DNA from: Salisapilia sapeloensis
Taxonomy: Eukaryota; Oomycota; Peronosporomycetes; Peronosporales; Salisapiliaceae
Direction of reading: 5' to 3'
Assembly (NCBI GenBank): GCA_023334545.1
Contig: JAADVB010000233.1
Location: 1 to 27,648 of the forward strand
Length of the DNA: 27,648 bases
Shown one piece after another: positions 10,153-19,992 of this stretch. The notes beneath the pieces are model-generated. The model was not told the DNA's origin and made no database searches. It was given only the letters and a program-made list of their open reading frames with translations. How positions within the stretch are numbered: the first letter of the stretch is position 1; the number at the start of each line of letters is the position of its first letter. Both the position numbers and the translations under genes were made by a program.

Positions 10153-12885
10153 ATGAAGCGCAAGTCGAAGAGTTGGACGAATAGTCGAGTCCAGCCTCAA
10201 AGTGCCAATCTACCGGCAAAATCCCCGAGCAACGTTGATTTGGCTTTATCGTCTAATCAGGGAGTGACAAACACAGATACCTCTGCGCCAACTATCCATA
10301 CAATTAATTCAATTGCTGCAACGGGAAACGTAAACGTGTATGTAAATGATGCCCCTTTTCAATCTCTCCCTAATCTACATGCTGGTAGCGACCATGTCAC
10401 GCAGGATGAGAATGCTACAAAATCAAAATCACCTCATTGGAAAGCGTTGGGTAAGATGAAGATGCTGGTCAAGTTACAACTGAACGCAGAAGGCAAAGAT
10501 GACTTTGATATTTATCATGACTCGAGCACACACCATTCGAAGCGCGTTTATATGCTGCACCCAAACTCCAAGTGGCGAAGAGTGTGGGAGATTTTGACTG
10601 CCTGCTGCGTATTTTATGTTTGCACGATGGTACGGACCTTTTCCTTTCAAATACCTACTCACTCGTCTTACGCATCAACATGAATGTGACTAGGTTCCTC
10701 TCATCGCCGGATTTGATTACATCGACTGGAGTGGCTTAGACAGTTTCAATACTTTCATCGATATCTACTTTCTTTGCGGTAAGTGTGAGCTATCTATTCC
10801 ATCTTTTAACGATTGCTAATATACCCCCGTACGTGTACATCATAGACATGGTCGTAACGCTACGTACAGGTATCGTGTCGAACGGTGAAGTCATTATGGA
10901 TACGCGTAGAGTTGCCCGAAAGTACTTTCATACGTGGTTCATCGTGGACTTGATCTCCAACTTTCCACTTGCCCTTTTCGTCGACAACTCTGCCAAGAAA
11001 TCTTTGAAAATCTTTAAACTGCAAAAGATCCCCAAGCTATTGCGAATGGGCAAACTACTGCGATACTTGCGCGAGTATGCCAAGTATTATAATCTGGCTG
11101 TAAGTGTAGTTAGCCTCATCTTTAGCATTCACATATTTACTTGCTTGTGGGCAAATGTGTTTCATGAATGTTTGGATGAAGAAGAAAACTTTCTGTGTGA
11201 TGCTGCAGAGGTAGACCTATGCTTTACGTACTAGCTAGTAACCGACAAACTAATCGTGGTGCAGATGCCGCCCATGTACATTGAATGCATGCACATAATT
11301 GTCGACATGTTTCTTGGTATTAGTGAAGGCACATCGTATGCGAGTATATCCCACTTGTCCAATCCTCAAGACATCGCAACGGCAAAGGCTCATATTCTTA
11401 GCGTCACATTGTTCCTTCTCGGCCTCATCCTCACCTCCTTTTTGTTCGGCAACATCCTCGTATTGCTCATTGGGTGGGATCAACAAAAAGCTCAGTTCCG
11501 GAATCGCATGGATGTCATCTCGGCCGAAATGAAGTACTACGAGCTACCAACAGACATTCAGGTACGTATAATCAATTCTTTTGAAGAACAAGAGTATGAC
11601 TGTGGCCATAGCATCGAGTGCGGCGCAACTACGACTACCTATGGATCAATGTACAGCGAACTCATTTAATTTACATGCTTATGTTGTTGTATTTTAACAC
11701 TGTTTACAGCAACGAGCTTATTCGGACATGATGCTTCTAAATCAGCCTGGTATCTCGAAGGGACTCCGGACGACCATCGCTTTACATTTGTACAAGGATT
11801 TGGTCAAGACTGTTCCATTCTTCGCTGGATCTGACGTCCGCTTCCTTGGTAAAGTGTGCTTAGCGTTGGAGACGGCCGTTTACCTTCCAGGTGATACGAT
11901 CATATACTATGATGATATCGGCAAAGAGATGTTTATTGTCCGTAAGGGATTGGTGGAAGTCATCCTCCCAAACCAAGCACAAGACGATCCAGTGGACGAG
12001 TCGAAGCGTATATATCTTCGGGATGGCAATTTCTTTGGCGAAACAGCTCTGGTCATTGATGTTAGACGAACGAATACTGTGAAAGCTGTCACGATTTGTG
12101 ATTTAAACGTGCTTAGTAAGTCTGCTTTTGATGAAATTGTGGCCGAATATCCAGAGTTTGGAGAGCGTATGAAGCGTACGGTCATTAAAAGGCAGTTGGA
12201 TAACATGAATATTCAATCTCCGGATGAAAAACGGAAGGTGAAGCGACAACTCAACTTGGTCGTGGAGAAGTCTTTAAAAGCTAGGCGGCTGTCCGTGTCG
12301 TTGCGAGCTTTATATAAAGCGAAGAAGATTGGAGATAGGCTAAAAGAGATAACAGATAGGTCGGGCAAGGAAACAAAGGCTCCTTCTGTAAAGAAACTGA
12401 GGAAGCTGTCGAAAGCTGTCGTCCACACTCCGCCTACACAAAATCATAAATTAACTGGTCTTTCGGTCGAAGACCAGCCAAAGATGTCGCCGGTGACAAG
12501 TGAAGGATCATTTGAATCGATTCCCTCGGACGGGCCCAATAGTAGTATAAACAGTCAAGCAGTAAGGAATGAGAATGAGAGTGGAGTGCGCGTTCGTAGA
12601 CAGTCCGTAAAGATGGACGTCGTTTCTCGAAAAATGAGCAAAGTCGAAATGGAGGCGAAGTTACTCCCGAGTGCATTAGTCGAGATTTCCCGTATGGTGG
12701 ATGAGATTAAAAAGAAAACTGATCGACTAGAGAGGAGGCTTTATGATCAAGAAGATGAGTGTTCTGAGGAAGAGATCGACAGTGAAGAAGAAGATAGTAA
12801 GTTCGAAAGTGAAATTCTTGGACATATTAGTCCCGTGGACGAAGCACCTGAAGAGGAAGACGAAACTTCTGGTTTTCAAACATGA
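10153..12885 (+). CDS. Six-TM voltage-sensor cation channel with C-terminal cyclic-nucleotide-binding domain
   Basis: Six exons (10153-10629, 10694-10778, 10846-11210, 11265-11561, 11612-11650, 11710-12885) give 812 residues. Hydrophobic segments are S1 (about 145-168), S2 (175-193), S3 (213-233), S4 (240-264), S5 (270-293) and S6 (353-379). S4 has Lys/Arg at every third residue: 242, 245, 248, 251, 254, 257, 260 and 263. The C-linker includes the 39-nt exon HRVRRNYDYLWIN. The CNBD (about 456-570) keeps FFGETAL and RRTNTV, the Glu and Arg that contact the cyclic nucleotide in the family. The pore loop (310-335) lacks GYG and reads FLGISEGTS, closer in shape to CNG pores than to K+ channels. 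The N-terminus is disordered; the tail is basic, then strongly acidic. It is probably a membrane cation channel of the HCN/CNG/KCNH superfamily; ion selectivity is unknown. The first in-frame ATG after an upstream stop (10111) is used. Confidence 0.93.
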
Positions 12886-13154
12886 GTTATGCACGCAGCT
12901 TTAATTTGCTCGCATTAATTACGCAGCGATGTATAATATGACCTCGGTATTTTAAAAGTGCTTCTCATTCAGCTTTACCTTGAATAGCAGAGACTGGATC
13001 CTAACTAAAAGCCGTTCGTGCGCAACTAGTCGTAGCATGAACGCTTCTATATTATAAGTTACGACACATATGAAAATAAAAGTAAAGTATGCTCTGTTCA
13101 TGGTGATCTCCGTACTAAAGATATGACGGTAAATGTCAATCTTTTGTTTTATTA

Positions 13155-13395
13155 GGGCGTGTCAAACCTGTCAAAGTTGCAAAATATAATGAGGTGTCTG
13201 ATTGCCAAATAAATGTCCATAACTTCTAAAATAATCGGAAGTTTTATTTCGAGCGCTCATGAATCAGTCAGACTCCAAATAGGATAAACCACCTCCGGAG
13301 GTGGTTTTTTATTTTGGAAATAAGATCAGTAGAGCCGAAAGATAAGAATCTTATTTAAGAAAAATAAGGCACTTTTTGCCAGGTTTGGCACCCCC
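13155..13395. mobile_element. MITE-like non-autonomous DNA transposon with terminal inverted repeats and TA duplication
   Basis: The left end reads GGGCGTGTCAAACCTGTCAAA (first 20 bases at 13155-13174, continuing one base). The reverse complement of the right end (13395 downward) reads GGGGGTGCCAAACCTGGCAA, matching at 18 of the first 21 positions. Both ends are flanked by TA (13153-13154 and 13396-13397), as in Tc1/mariner-type insertions; ATT flanking an element one base longer at each end is equally readable. There is no ORF. Inside are a perfect 22-bp palindrome near the centre (13286-13307) and smaller hairpins at 13221-13243 and 13342-13354. The structure is read directly from the sequence; the superfamily is inference. 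Confidence 0.7.
13286..13307. repeat. Perfect 22-bp palindrome inside the MITE-like element
   Basis: Eleven bases (AAACCACCTCC) are followed at once by their exact reverse complement with no spacer, then by a run of T. It sits about 20 bp from the midpoint of the 241-bp element. On RNA it would form a GC-rich stem resembling a bacterial intrinsic terminator, but the setting is eukaryotic and the likelier reading is a transposon-internal inverted repeat. Confidence 0.9.
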
Positions 13396-13839
13396 TATTA
13401 AAACTTTTCTTAATCATTTGTTATATTCTATGTCCCTTAAGACTATTTATATGAATACTAATAACCTGAACGATTTCGCAGATCCGTAGTCTCTCTGTTC
13501 TTTCTGATACCATTGAGCTGTCTAAATGTTAGTAGTTCAGCTCATCTTTCCACAGAAAAGGTGGGCATAACGAATGAATAGATTAGGAATATTACAGTGT
13601 TGATGGAATAATCGGAGTAGGTAGATGGGAGTTTGCATGTGTACTACCAAATAACCACAGTATTGTCTACTTTTAAAACACACGACGTACTCTGCCATGA
13701 CTGCGAAGATAATTGTAAAATAGTATCGTGCACTAGTAGCAAGTAACTGGACTGTCGGCACACGTAGATTCGTCCATGAACACAAAGGCAAAGATAAGAC
13801 CAAAGGAAATTAAACAAACCCAGCTACTCTAACCCACCT

Positions 13840-16215
13840 TCATAACGTTTTACTCGCCAGTGGTCGACCAGGAGAGCTTTGGGCAGAGTGCGGGTACCCG
13901 CCTCCTTCTTTCGGCGCTTCCTCCAACCCCTCCATTTTCCCTCCTTGACGCGTCACCATCCGACGCTTCTTCTCTTCAAACTCTTGCATCTTCTTCCGGA
14001 AGCGCTCGACTTCCTTTTGATGCTTCTCCTCTTCGTTCCGAATCGCTTCGTCTAGCGTCGCGTCTCCAATGTCGTGTTCCTCCTCTTCCGAACTATCAAA
14101 TACCAAGTCCTCAGTCTGTACGCTCGTCGGCAACGGCGTGCTCATCATCAGTTCCTTGTACGCGTCGTTGTCGATCATGGACCCGAGAGACATACCTCTC
14201 GACCGGTCTTCAAGACTCGGATGGTTCATCTCTTCCGCATACGTCTCCTTCGCATGCGGAGGAGAAGGCAGGGGAGATCGAGGAACCTCATTCCCAGACG
14301 CATTCCCTGCCGGAAAAGGAGATTCTTCAGGTGCAGTCATTACGAACTTCATCTGAGCAACGGGAGGTAACGGCTTCGCAAGAAACGCATGTGGCTCCGG
14401 CGCTTCTTCCCACACATCTTCCTCGACGTCTGGCAGATTGGCAATCTTCCCTTCGGTCACGAGGAAGGCGATGCTGTCTGCAATGTCTTCCAAGTCAGGC
14501 TCCAGGATCCCGACGTCTGCAGCCAATTCACACGCGACTTCGTGTGTGCTGTCGGTAAAGAGATTGAACGAGAACTTGATCTCCTTGCTCTTGCCTTCGA
14601 TGATGATCCGCAGACTCAAGAGGATGCTGTGCTCATTATGAGGATCCTTGCAGCTCTTGATGTCATGTCGCTTCCGAGGCTTAGTACCTCTCTCCACCGT
14701 CACGGGACTCTCCGCCGGTGGCGCAACGCTCGAGGATGTCATGGTGTTGTCTGATTCGGCCGACAGAGGAGGACTGTCGTCCTCTTCGCTCACGTTCTCT
14801 AGCTCCAACCGCTGACCTCTTCCGCCCATGACATTCATCCGGTTGTTATGGATTCCAATCTCACTCCCAGGCAAGTCGCGCAAAAAGTTCTCCACACCTT
14901 CGTCTGCGCCCCGGTTGTCGTTTGCAATCGGCCCTTCTTCCCCTTCCTCCTCGATCGTCTCCACCGCACTAGACTCTTGCTCCATCTCGTTATGCTGCTG
15001 CGCAGCCACAGCAGCCACTGCCACGTCTGCTGGGTTCAACGAGCCGTCCTCCGAGTTGGACGTCGCGGACACGGCGACTGGTCTCGCAGAAGAGTCCGAA
15101 GGGTCCTCTACATTGGTGTCGTCTGCTCCGCTCGAAGAAGACTGCGGGACTGCCCCATCAACCTTTTCCTCTGACGTGTCATCTGGACGCTCACAGTCTT
15201 CATTGTCTATGTCTTGCATGGACGCGTCGTTCAGACTGTCGTGTCTCGCCATGTCTCGAGCCTTGATATCTGCCTCATCTTCCGTCAGACACTCGACCAT
15301 GTCGCCATCATCGTCCTGCGCTTTTAAAAAGTCATGGTTCAAAAGGTACTCGGTCGTGACGTCAATCTCGCCATTCCCGCGACTTAAGCACAACTCGATA
15401 AAGTCTCGAGCAGGCGCACTCACGACACGTTGCAGCCCTTTCGGTCGGATCCCAGCCGTCACTTTCTTGTAGATCTGCGCTGGATTGACACACTCCGAGT
15501 ACGGAACTTCCTTCGTGACCATTTCGAGGACGCACATGCCAAACGCGTAAATGTCCACCTTTTCATCGTAACTTTCGTCATAAAGCTCTGGAGCCATGAA
15601 TTCAGGCGTGCCCAAGACGCTCTGAGCTTTCGTACGCGTGTGGACGGCCAGTTGCGTCGAGAGACCTAAATCTCCGATACGCAAGTCGCCCGTGTTACCG
15701 TTGATAAAGATGTTGTCGCACTTAAGATCACGATGGATGACCGGGGGAGACTGACTGTGCAAGTAGTGCAGCCCTTCGAGGATCTGGACGCACCACCGGC
15801 GAATGATCTTCCACTTGATGAACTGCACGCGCTTGATGTACGACTTGAGAGTCCCGGACGTCATGATCTCGGTGATGAAAACCACTTGGTTCTTCTCTTT
15901 GCTGAACCAGGATCCGTAAAAGTTGATAATGTTCTTGTGCTCAAGTTTCTGCAAGAGCTGCACCTCCTGGATGATACGCGTCTTCTCCGTCGCGGGGAGC
16001 TGACCAATGTCAATGGCATTCCACGCGACGTCGATCCCTTGGTCCGTATCGTACGCCTTGAATACAGTCTTGTACGCGCCTGTGCCTAACCGAACGTCAA
16101 AGCGGATGTACCGACCACGTGGAGAGTGCTCGACAGGACGGTCGCCATCACCCCCAAAGTCGGGCACGAAGGCACTGCTGCTTTCAAAGCTAGAGGACCG
16201 ACTAGATGCGTCCAT
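13840..16215 (-). CDS. WNK-type serine/threonine kinase
   Basis: A single exon of 791 residues starts at the ATG at 16215; the frame extends 11 codons upstream only to a GTG. The kinase domain (about 36-297) has the WNK signature: the usual VAIK lysine is replaced (VAWN, N66) and the lysine lies in the glycine loop, GTGAYKTVF (K49). D163 of HRDLK, a DLG (182-184) in place of DFG, and GTPEFMAPE are present. Residues 528-588 (ILLSLRIII, EIKFSFNLFTDS, VACELAADVGI) resemble the OSR1-C/PF2-like domain that follows the kinase in WNKs. Between them lies a long acidic Ser-rich linker. Near the C-terminus is a charged helix rich in Glu/Lys (likely coiled coil). WNKs sense chloride and osmotic state and control ion transport in animals, and act in stress and clock pathways in plants; the role here is not shown. 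It is convergent with the channel gene. Confidence 0.95.
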   Translation of the reverse strand: MDASSRSSSFESSSAFVPDFGGDGDRPVEHSPRGRYIRFDVRLGTGAYKTVFKAYDTDQGIDVAWNAIDIGQLPATEKTRIIQEVQLLQKLEHKNIINFYGSWFSKEKNQVVFITEIMTSGTLKSYIKRVQFIKWKIIRRWCVQILEGLHYLHSQSPPVIHRDLKCDNIFINGNTGDLRIGDLGLSTQLAVHTRTKAQSVLGTPEFMAPELYDESYDEKVDIYAFGMCVLEMVTKEVPYSECVNPAQIYKKVTAGIRPKGLQRVVSAPARDFIELCLSRGNGEIDVTTEYLLNHDFLKAQDDDGDMVECLTEDEADIKARDMARHDSLNDASMQDIDNEDCERPDDTSEEKVDGAVPQSSSSGADDTNVEDPSDSSARPVAVSATSNSEDGSLNPADVAVAAVAAQQHNEMEQESSAVETIEEEGEEGPIANDNRGADEGVENFLRDLPGSEIGIHNNRMNVMGGRGQRLELENVSEEDDSPPLSAESDNTMTSSSVAPPAESPVTVERGTKPRKRHDIKSCKDPHNEHSILLSLRIIIEGKSKEIKFSFNLFTDSTHEVACELAADVGILEPDLEDIADSIAFLVTEGKIANLPDVEEDVWEEAPEPHAFLAKPLPPVAQMKFVMTAPEESPFPAGNASGNEVPRSPLPSPPHAKETYAEEMNHPSLEDRSRGMSLGSMIDNDAYKELMMSTPLPTSVQTEDLVFDSSEEEEHDIGDATLDEAIRNEEEKHQKEVERFRKKMQEFEEKKRRMVTRQGGKMEGLEEAPKEGGGYPHSAQSSPGRPLASKTL

Positions 16216-18822
16216 TGGCGTGGCTGGATACGAGTGTTGGTGGACCACCCGAGCGTTTTTTTCTTAAAGTCTCTCTTCACTCTGTTGCGCCGCAACAAGT
16301 TGAGGGAGATGCACGGAGAGTCAAATTGAGAGCTGCGGTTAATCTTCACGGATACTGAAAGCTACTGCCGGACGTAGAGACGCCTCACGACTAGCGCGGA
16401 GGACCGAGCGAGGGCACAAACGTCGTTCCTGTGTTTTGGCCGCGCTTAGTGCGCATCGGTCGGATGGTACCGTCACATATTGATATATTTTGAGACAGGA
16501 GGGTTCGGAGGTGATAGTGGGTGCACTTTATCAGGACACAGAGAAAGACCACTGGACCTCGAGCCGACCGATAGATCCTTGGCCGCATCTTAAAGCGATG
16601 CACGGGCGTTCGGGTTGTAGTAAAAGACGGTTTATAGGCTTTTAGCGGAGCTGTGATTGCTCGGGTGGAATTGCCATTGGTGCAGATTTGCAGTGGTGAC
16701 TTTGAGATTCAGTACTAGATCATGTTGATGCTTCTCGATATCTTCTCGTTGATTTACATGATATACATCAGAGTAGCTTTTAAAGGGGCACGTTCATGAT
16801 GCATTACGTGTCTCGAAATTGAAGGCTGCTAATAGTATATCACGCATGTAGAAGCTGATGTATGAGATGCAACGCAGTCTTCGATGCATTCAACGCGAGA
16901 TCGACATTTAGCCGGTAGAAAACATCAGCGCAATAGATATGAAACGTGAGTCAGTCCATGTGTAGGCTGCGATTAGTACTGGTTTCCGGTAAGAACAAGT
17001 GCAATGCTTTCTAATAAACTTTTGTTTTATTTCTGCTTTTAGAAATCGAACATTAAGAAGCAAACAATGACCAAATGAATGCGTAGGCGAGTTTCATAGA
17101 TATATGCTCCAGCATGGCCTTGCATGTCTTGTTGAAACCTAGTAATGCTCACCGACAAGATGCACACTGTCGTCGATTGTAAAATAGGGTCCAACGACGT
17201 ACAATGCATCAAAGCTTAATGAAAAGCAATTATGACCAAGATATTGCCCTTTAGAGCATGGTGAAGAGCGTATGTGCAAGTTCACCATCTTTGGTATGCA
17301 CAATGTTCAATGTATGGTTTGCATCCATCCAACGTCCTGTGCTATATCTCTCTAAGAACATATCTGATCGCACAACTGTGGAAACGGCTAGTCCAAGATT
17401 CATCACTCTTTCACTTCACTAGTGCGTACGCACCAACATGCAAATATTAAAGATATATATTGATGCTATAAAACAGACCGAGCTTTCTACGCAAAAATGC
17501 TAACGAGGCATGTTTTGCTGTCTGAATACCCTTGTTTTTTAAGTTTAGTACCCGCTGAGTTAGTGCACAGCGTACTAGAAACTAATTTGGATGCCTAGCG
17601 CTTCAAAATCCCTATTCTTTCTCGAACGATCCAATTTGAGTATGCATAAAGCTACAACGTATCTGTGCGCTTATTACTTGCATCGTGGGCACCACAGCCT
17701 GCTTCTGCAGATATAATTTCATACCTATTGATCTCGTGTTGCGATACGAATTTGAGAGAGATAATTTGTAATAGTGCCTAGAGCTTCGTGCAAGTCCAAT
17801 TATGATGAAACGTCAACTTTTAGCCACGAGAAACCTTATCTCTCTCCAAACTACTGCATGATAAAAATGCATAGAGCCATCACCATCTTTTGAGACAATA
17901 GAGATCTTAAAAGCGTAGATTTCGCTCGCGATCTATTTAGATGGTAGATTCAACAAACAATCGTCTGTATGGCTGCTTATCGCCCGTTTCTCGTAGAAAT
18001 GTAGATTTCGTACGATTCCCTCCTACTCTAGACTTTTGCTTCCATCTAAGAGAAGGTAGATAACGATTCAAACCTAATCGAATAAGGCGATTTTTATCGT
18101 TTGTCCCGACCACACTCTCTGTTTATAGATTCAACATTATGAGCATTTTTTCATCACCAAGGCTCTTGATTTCAGCAATATCATTATGAGAGAGAGTAAT
18201 AATTGGTGAGTATCGAGTTCCAACATGAAAAAGCAAAGTAAAAACGATAGCTTGAAGATATTTTGCTGTTGCGAATCCGTTTCAACACAAGATTGACTGC
18301 AATGCTTCGAATCTAATTATGTAGTGTGCTGGATTTATTCACAGTGGTATTAGTGCTTAGCAAGTACCGAATAAGCATGCTGTGTATGCTCCAGTCTGAT
18401 TTCTCATCTAGATTTTGTAAAATGGTGGGCAAATACAAACCTATAACAGCGTGTATAATATCGAATACCAGCCTAAGATACACGATCTGTGCTAGATATA
18501 CTGTAATGGGCATTTGGAGATTCCGATCCTACTCTACCTTTGCGTTTAAAGATATTGAGAACTACAATTTCCGCATAAAGTGCTATCGCATGAGCTTAGA
18601 ATCATTTCCCGCATTTGCAAATAAAAATCGTAGCAGTCCAGTTTAAACGAATTCCTATATGCTTCTTCGTCTTGATCGTAGTAAAACCATCTCCTAAGCA
18701 AAGAGAGTATTTATATCACAAAGGAATAACGATGAAATCAATTGAAACTCGGAGCAAAATTATGTAGATAGAAGGAGCAGAGACGAACACTTTAAAAAGA
18801 TGAAAGAATTATGATGTCTTAT
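16216..18822. other. 2.6-kb gene desert
   Basis: No supported gene. Frames are short and AT-rich; the longest (18326-18646, +) starts with GTG and shows no known motif. Base composition drops noticeably towards AT compared with the flanking genes. No tRNA with a matching acceptor stem, no tandem array and no pair of long terminal repeats were seen by eye. The first few hundred bases presumably hold the WNK promoter. Confidence 0.5.
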
Positions 18823-19389
18823 CTATCTACATCCTTCCGATGAAGCTTTTCGATTCATTAAAAATGGCTCGCCGTACGAAGGTACGAAATATAAAGTCTC
18901 AATGGGCGGATAACAGCGGGCTTCTGGATGATTCCAATGACGGACGCAGTAACCTGACTTTTGAGCCCATTTCATGCAATCCTTAATTGCACAACGATGC
19001 CCACCACCATGCTCACGACACTTGCCATTCAAAATGGCTCCCTTTGGACAGTTTGGATGTTGGCATCGAGTACCACCACCGTGTGATTTACACTTACCTC
19101 GAGATTGAACACGGCGGTTGCAATCGGTCACACTGCAGAGTCGAGCGCGACGATGATGAAAGCATTTATGCTCTCCATGCTTGACTACTTCGACTTTGCG
19201 TCTGCAGTCTCGGACCCAACATTCCTCTTCTTGCGGTCCTGCGTAGGATTGAAAGCAGAGATCTTGTGCAGAAAGCACATGCAGACTGGAGTGCTTAGGA
19301 GGAAATAAAGTGGAGGGATTGAAAGAGGTCAAAGGTGCTCTAGTGTCTTCGTGATCTTCAATAGGATTGAGTAACAAAGCGATTTTCAT
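18823..19389 (-). CDS. Small Cys/His repeat protein, 'WRKY19-like' family (four repeats)
   Basis: A single exon of 188 residues starts at the ATG at 19389. After a 50-residue leader, residues 57-151 hold four Cys/His repeats (C-x4-C...C-x2-H). Two are joined by the GGGTRC and GGGHRC linkers typical of the family; the first is diverged (CWVRDC...KCFHH). The C-terminal 37 residues are unlike the long disordered N-terminus of the five-repeat protein at 6669-7889, so the two are family members rather than recent duplicates. Metal binding is inferred from spacing; the molecular role is unknown. Upstream lies 603 bp shared with the divergent SGT1 gene. It stands at the edge of the gene desert, and its base composition is closer to the neighbouring genes than to the desert. 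Confidence 0.85.
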   Translation of the reverse strand: MKIALLLNPIEDHEDTRAPLTSFNPSTLFPPKHSSLHVLSAQDLCFQSYAGPQEEECWVRDCRRKVEVVKHGEHKCFHHRRARLCSVTDCNRRVQSRGKCKSHGGGTRCQHPNCPKGAILNGKCREHGGGHRCAIKDCMKWAQKSGYCVRHWNHPEARCYPPIETLYFVPSYGEPFLMNRKASSEGCR

Positions 19390-19992
19390 TGTTGGTGTTC
19401 GAAGTCAAAAAGCAAACTGATTACCACCGACGTGAAGAGCGCTGGATGAATTTATTGCAAAATGAACTATAGCAGTTTTCACCGCTTGCGATTTAGCAGA
19501 GCCGATGCACATAAGAAGAGGGGAGGTAACGGAAAGCTAACGGTTCGAAGAGAATTGTATAGCAATGAAAGTTCCAGACGGATGGAAATGCGACCATGCT
19601 GTGTTATGGGATCAAGCATATACAAGGTATTGACGTATCTACACAAACGATCTATCGACCCAGGAATTTGGACTTGATCAATAATAATATTGCTGCCAAC
19701 TCACTCGTAACGATTAGCCGAGTACAGCCATAGCAATTTGTGTTGATCCATCTTTCGTACCATGACCATATCTCACTCTTCAGCAAATATCATCACGAAC
19801 GCTGGTACCAATCTTTATGAGAATGAAACGAAGAGAAGGAGCAATCTAGAAGGTCATCTAAAAATAATCGAGTACATTCAACATCGCCGTTTCACGTCAT
19901 CGCATCAATGGGTTGTCTAGTAGGTACCCGCGCCTTGCGACCTTTCATGATCCATCGGACAGAACTCGAACAACACTTTGGTCAAGTCGAAA
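19390..19992. other. Divergent intergenic region between the small WRKY19-like gene and SGT1
   Basis: About 600 bp separating two divergent starts. Open frames are short and show no known motif. It presumably contains both promoters; no specific element could be named. Confidence 0.5.

Larger units (their letters stand above)
12886..13839. other. Intergenic interval holding a MITE-like element
   Basis: Between the channel and WNK stop codons, 954 bp contain no supported gene. The 241-bp inverted-repeat element at 13155-13395 is the only structure seen. A weak frame on the minus strand at 13537-13803 has only a near-cognate start and no recognisable motif. Confidence 0.6.

Noticed and set aside
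13286-13312. Bacterial rho-independent terminator
   Set aside because: The stem plus T run fits the shape, but there is no loop, the context is eukaryotic and the stem lies inside an inverted-repeat element.
13537-13803. 88-codon hydrophobic-looking frame on the minus strand between the MITE and WNK
   Set aside because: Only a TTG start, no recognisable motif, no splice support and AT-rich codons.
18060-18100. tRNA gene suggested by a GATTCAAACC B-box-like stretch
   Set aside because: No matching A box, acceptor stem or anticodon arm could be folded around it.
18326-18646. 106-codon frame in the gene desert
   Set aside because: Begins with GTG, composition follows the surrounding AT-rich DNA, and no motif or neighbour supports it.
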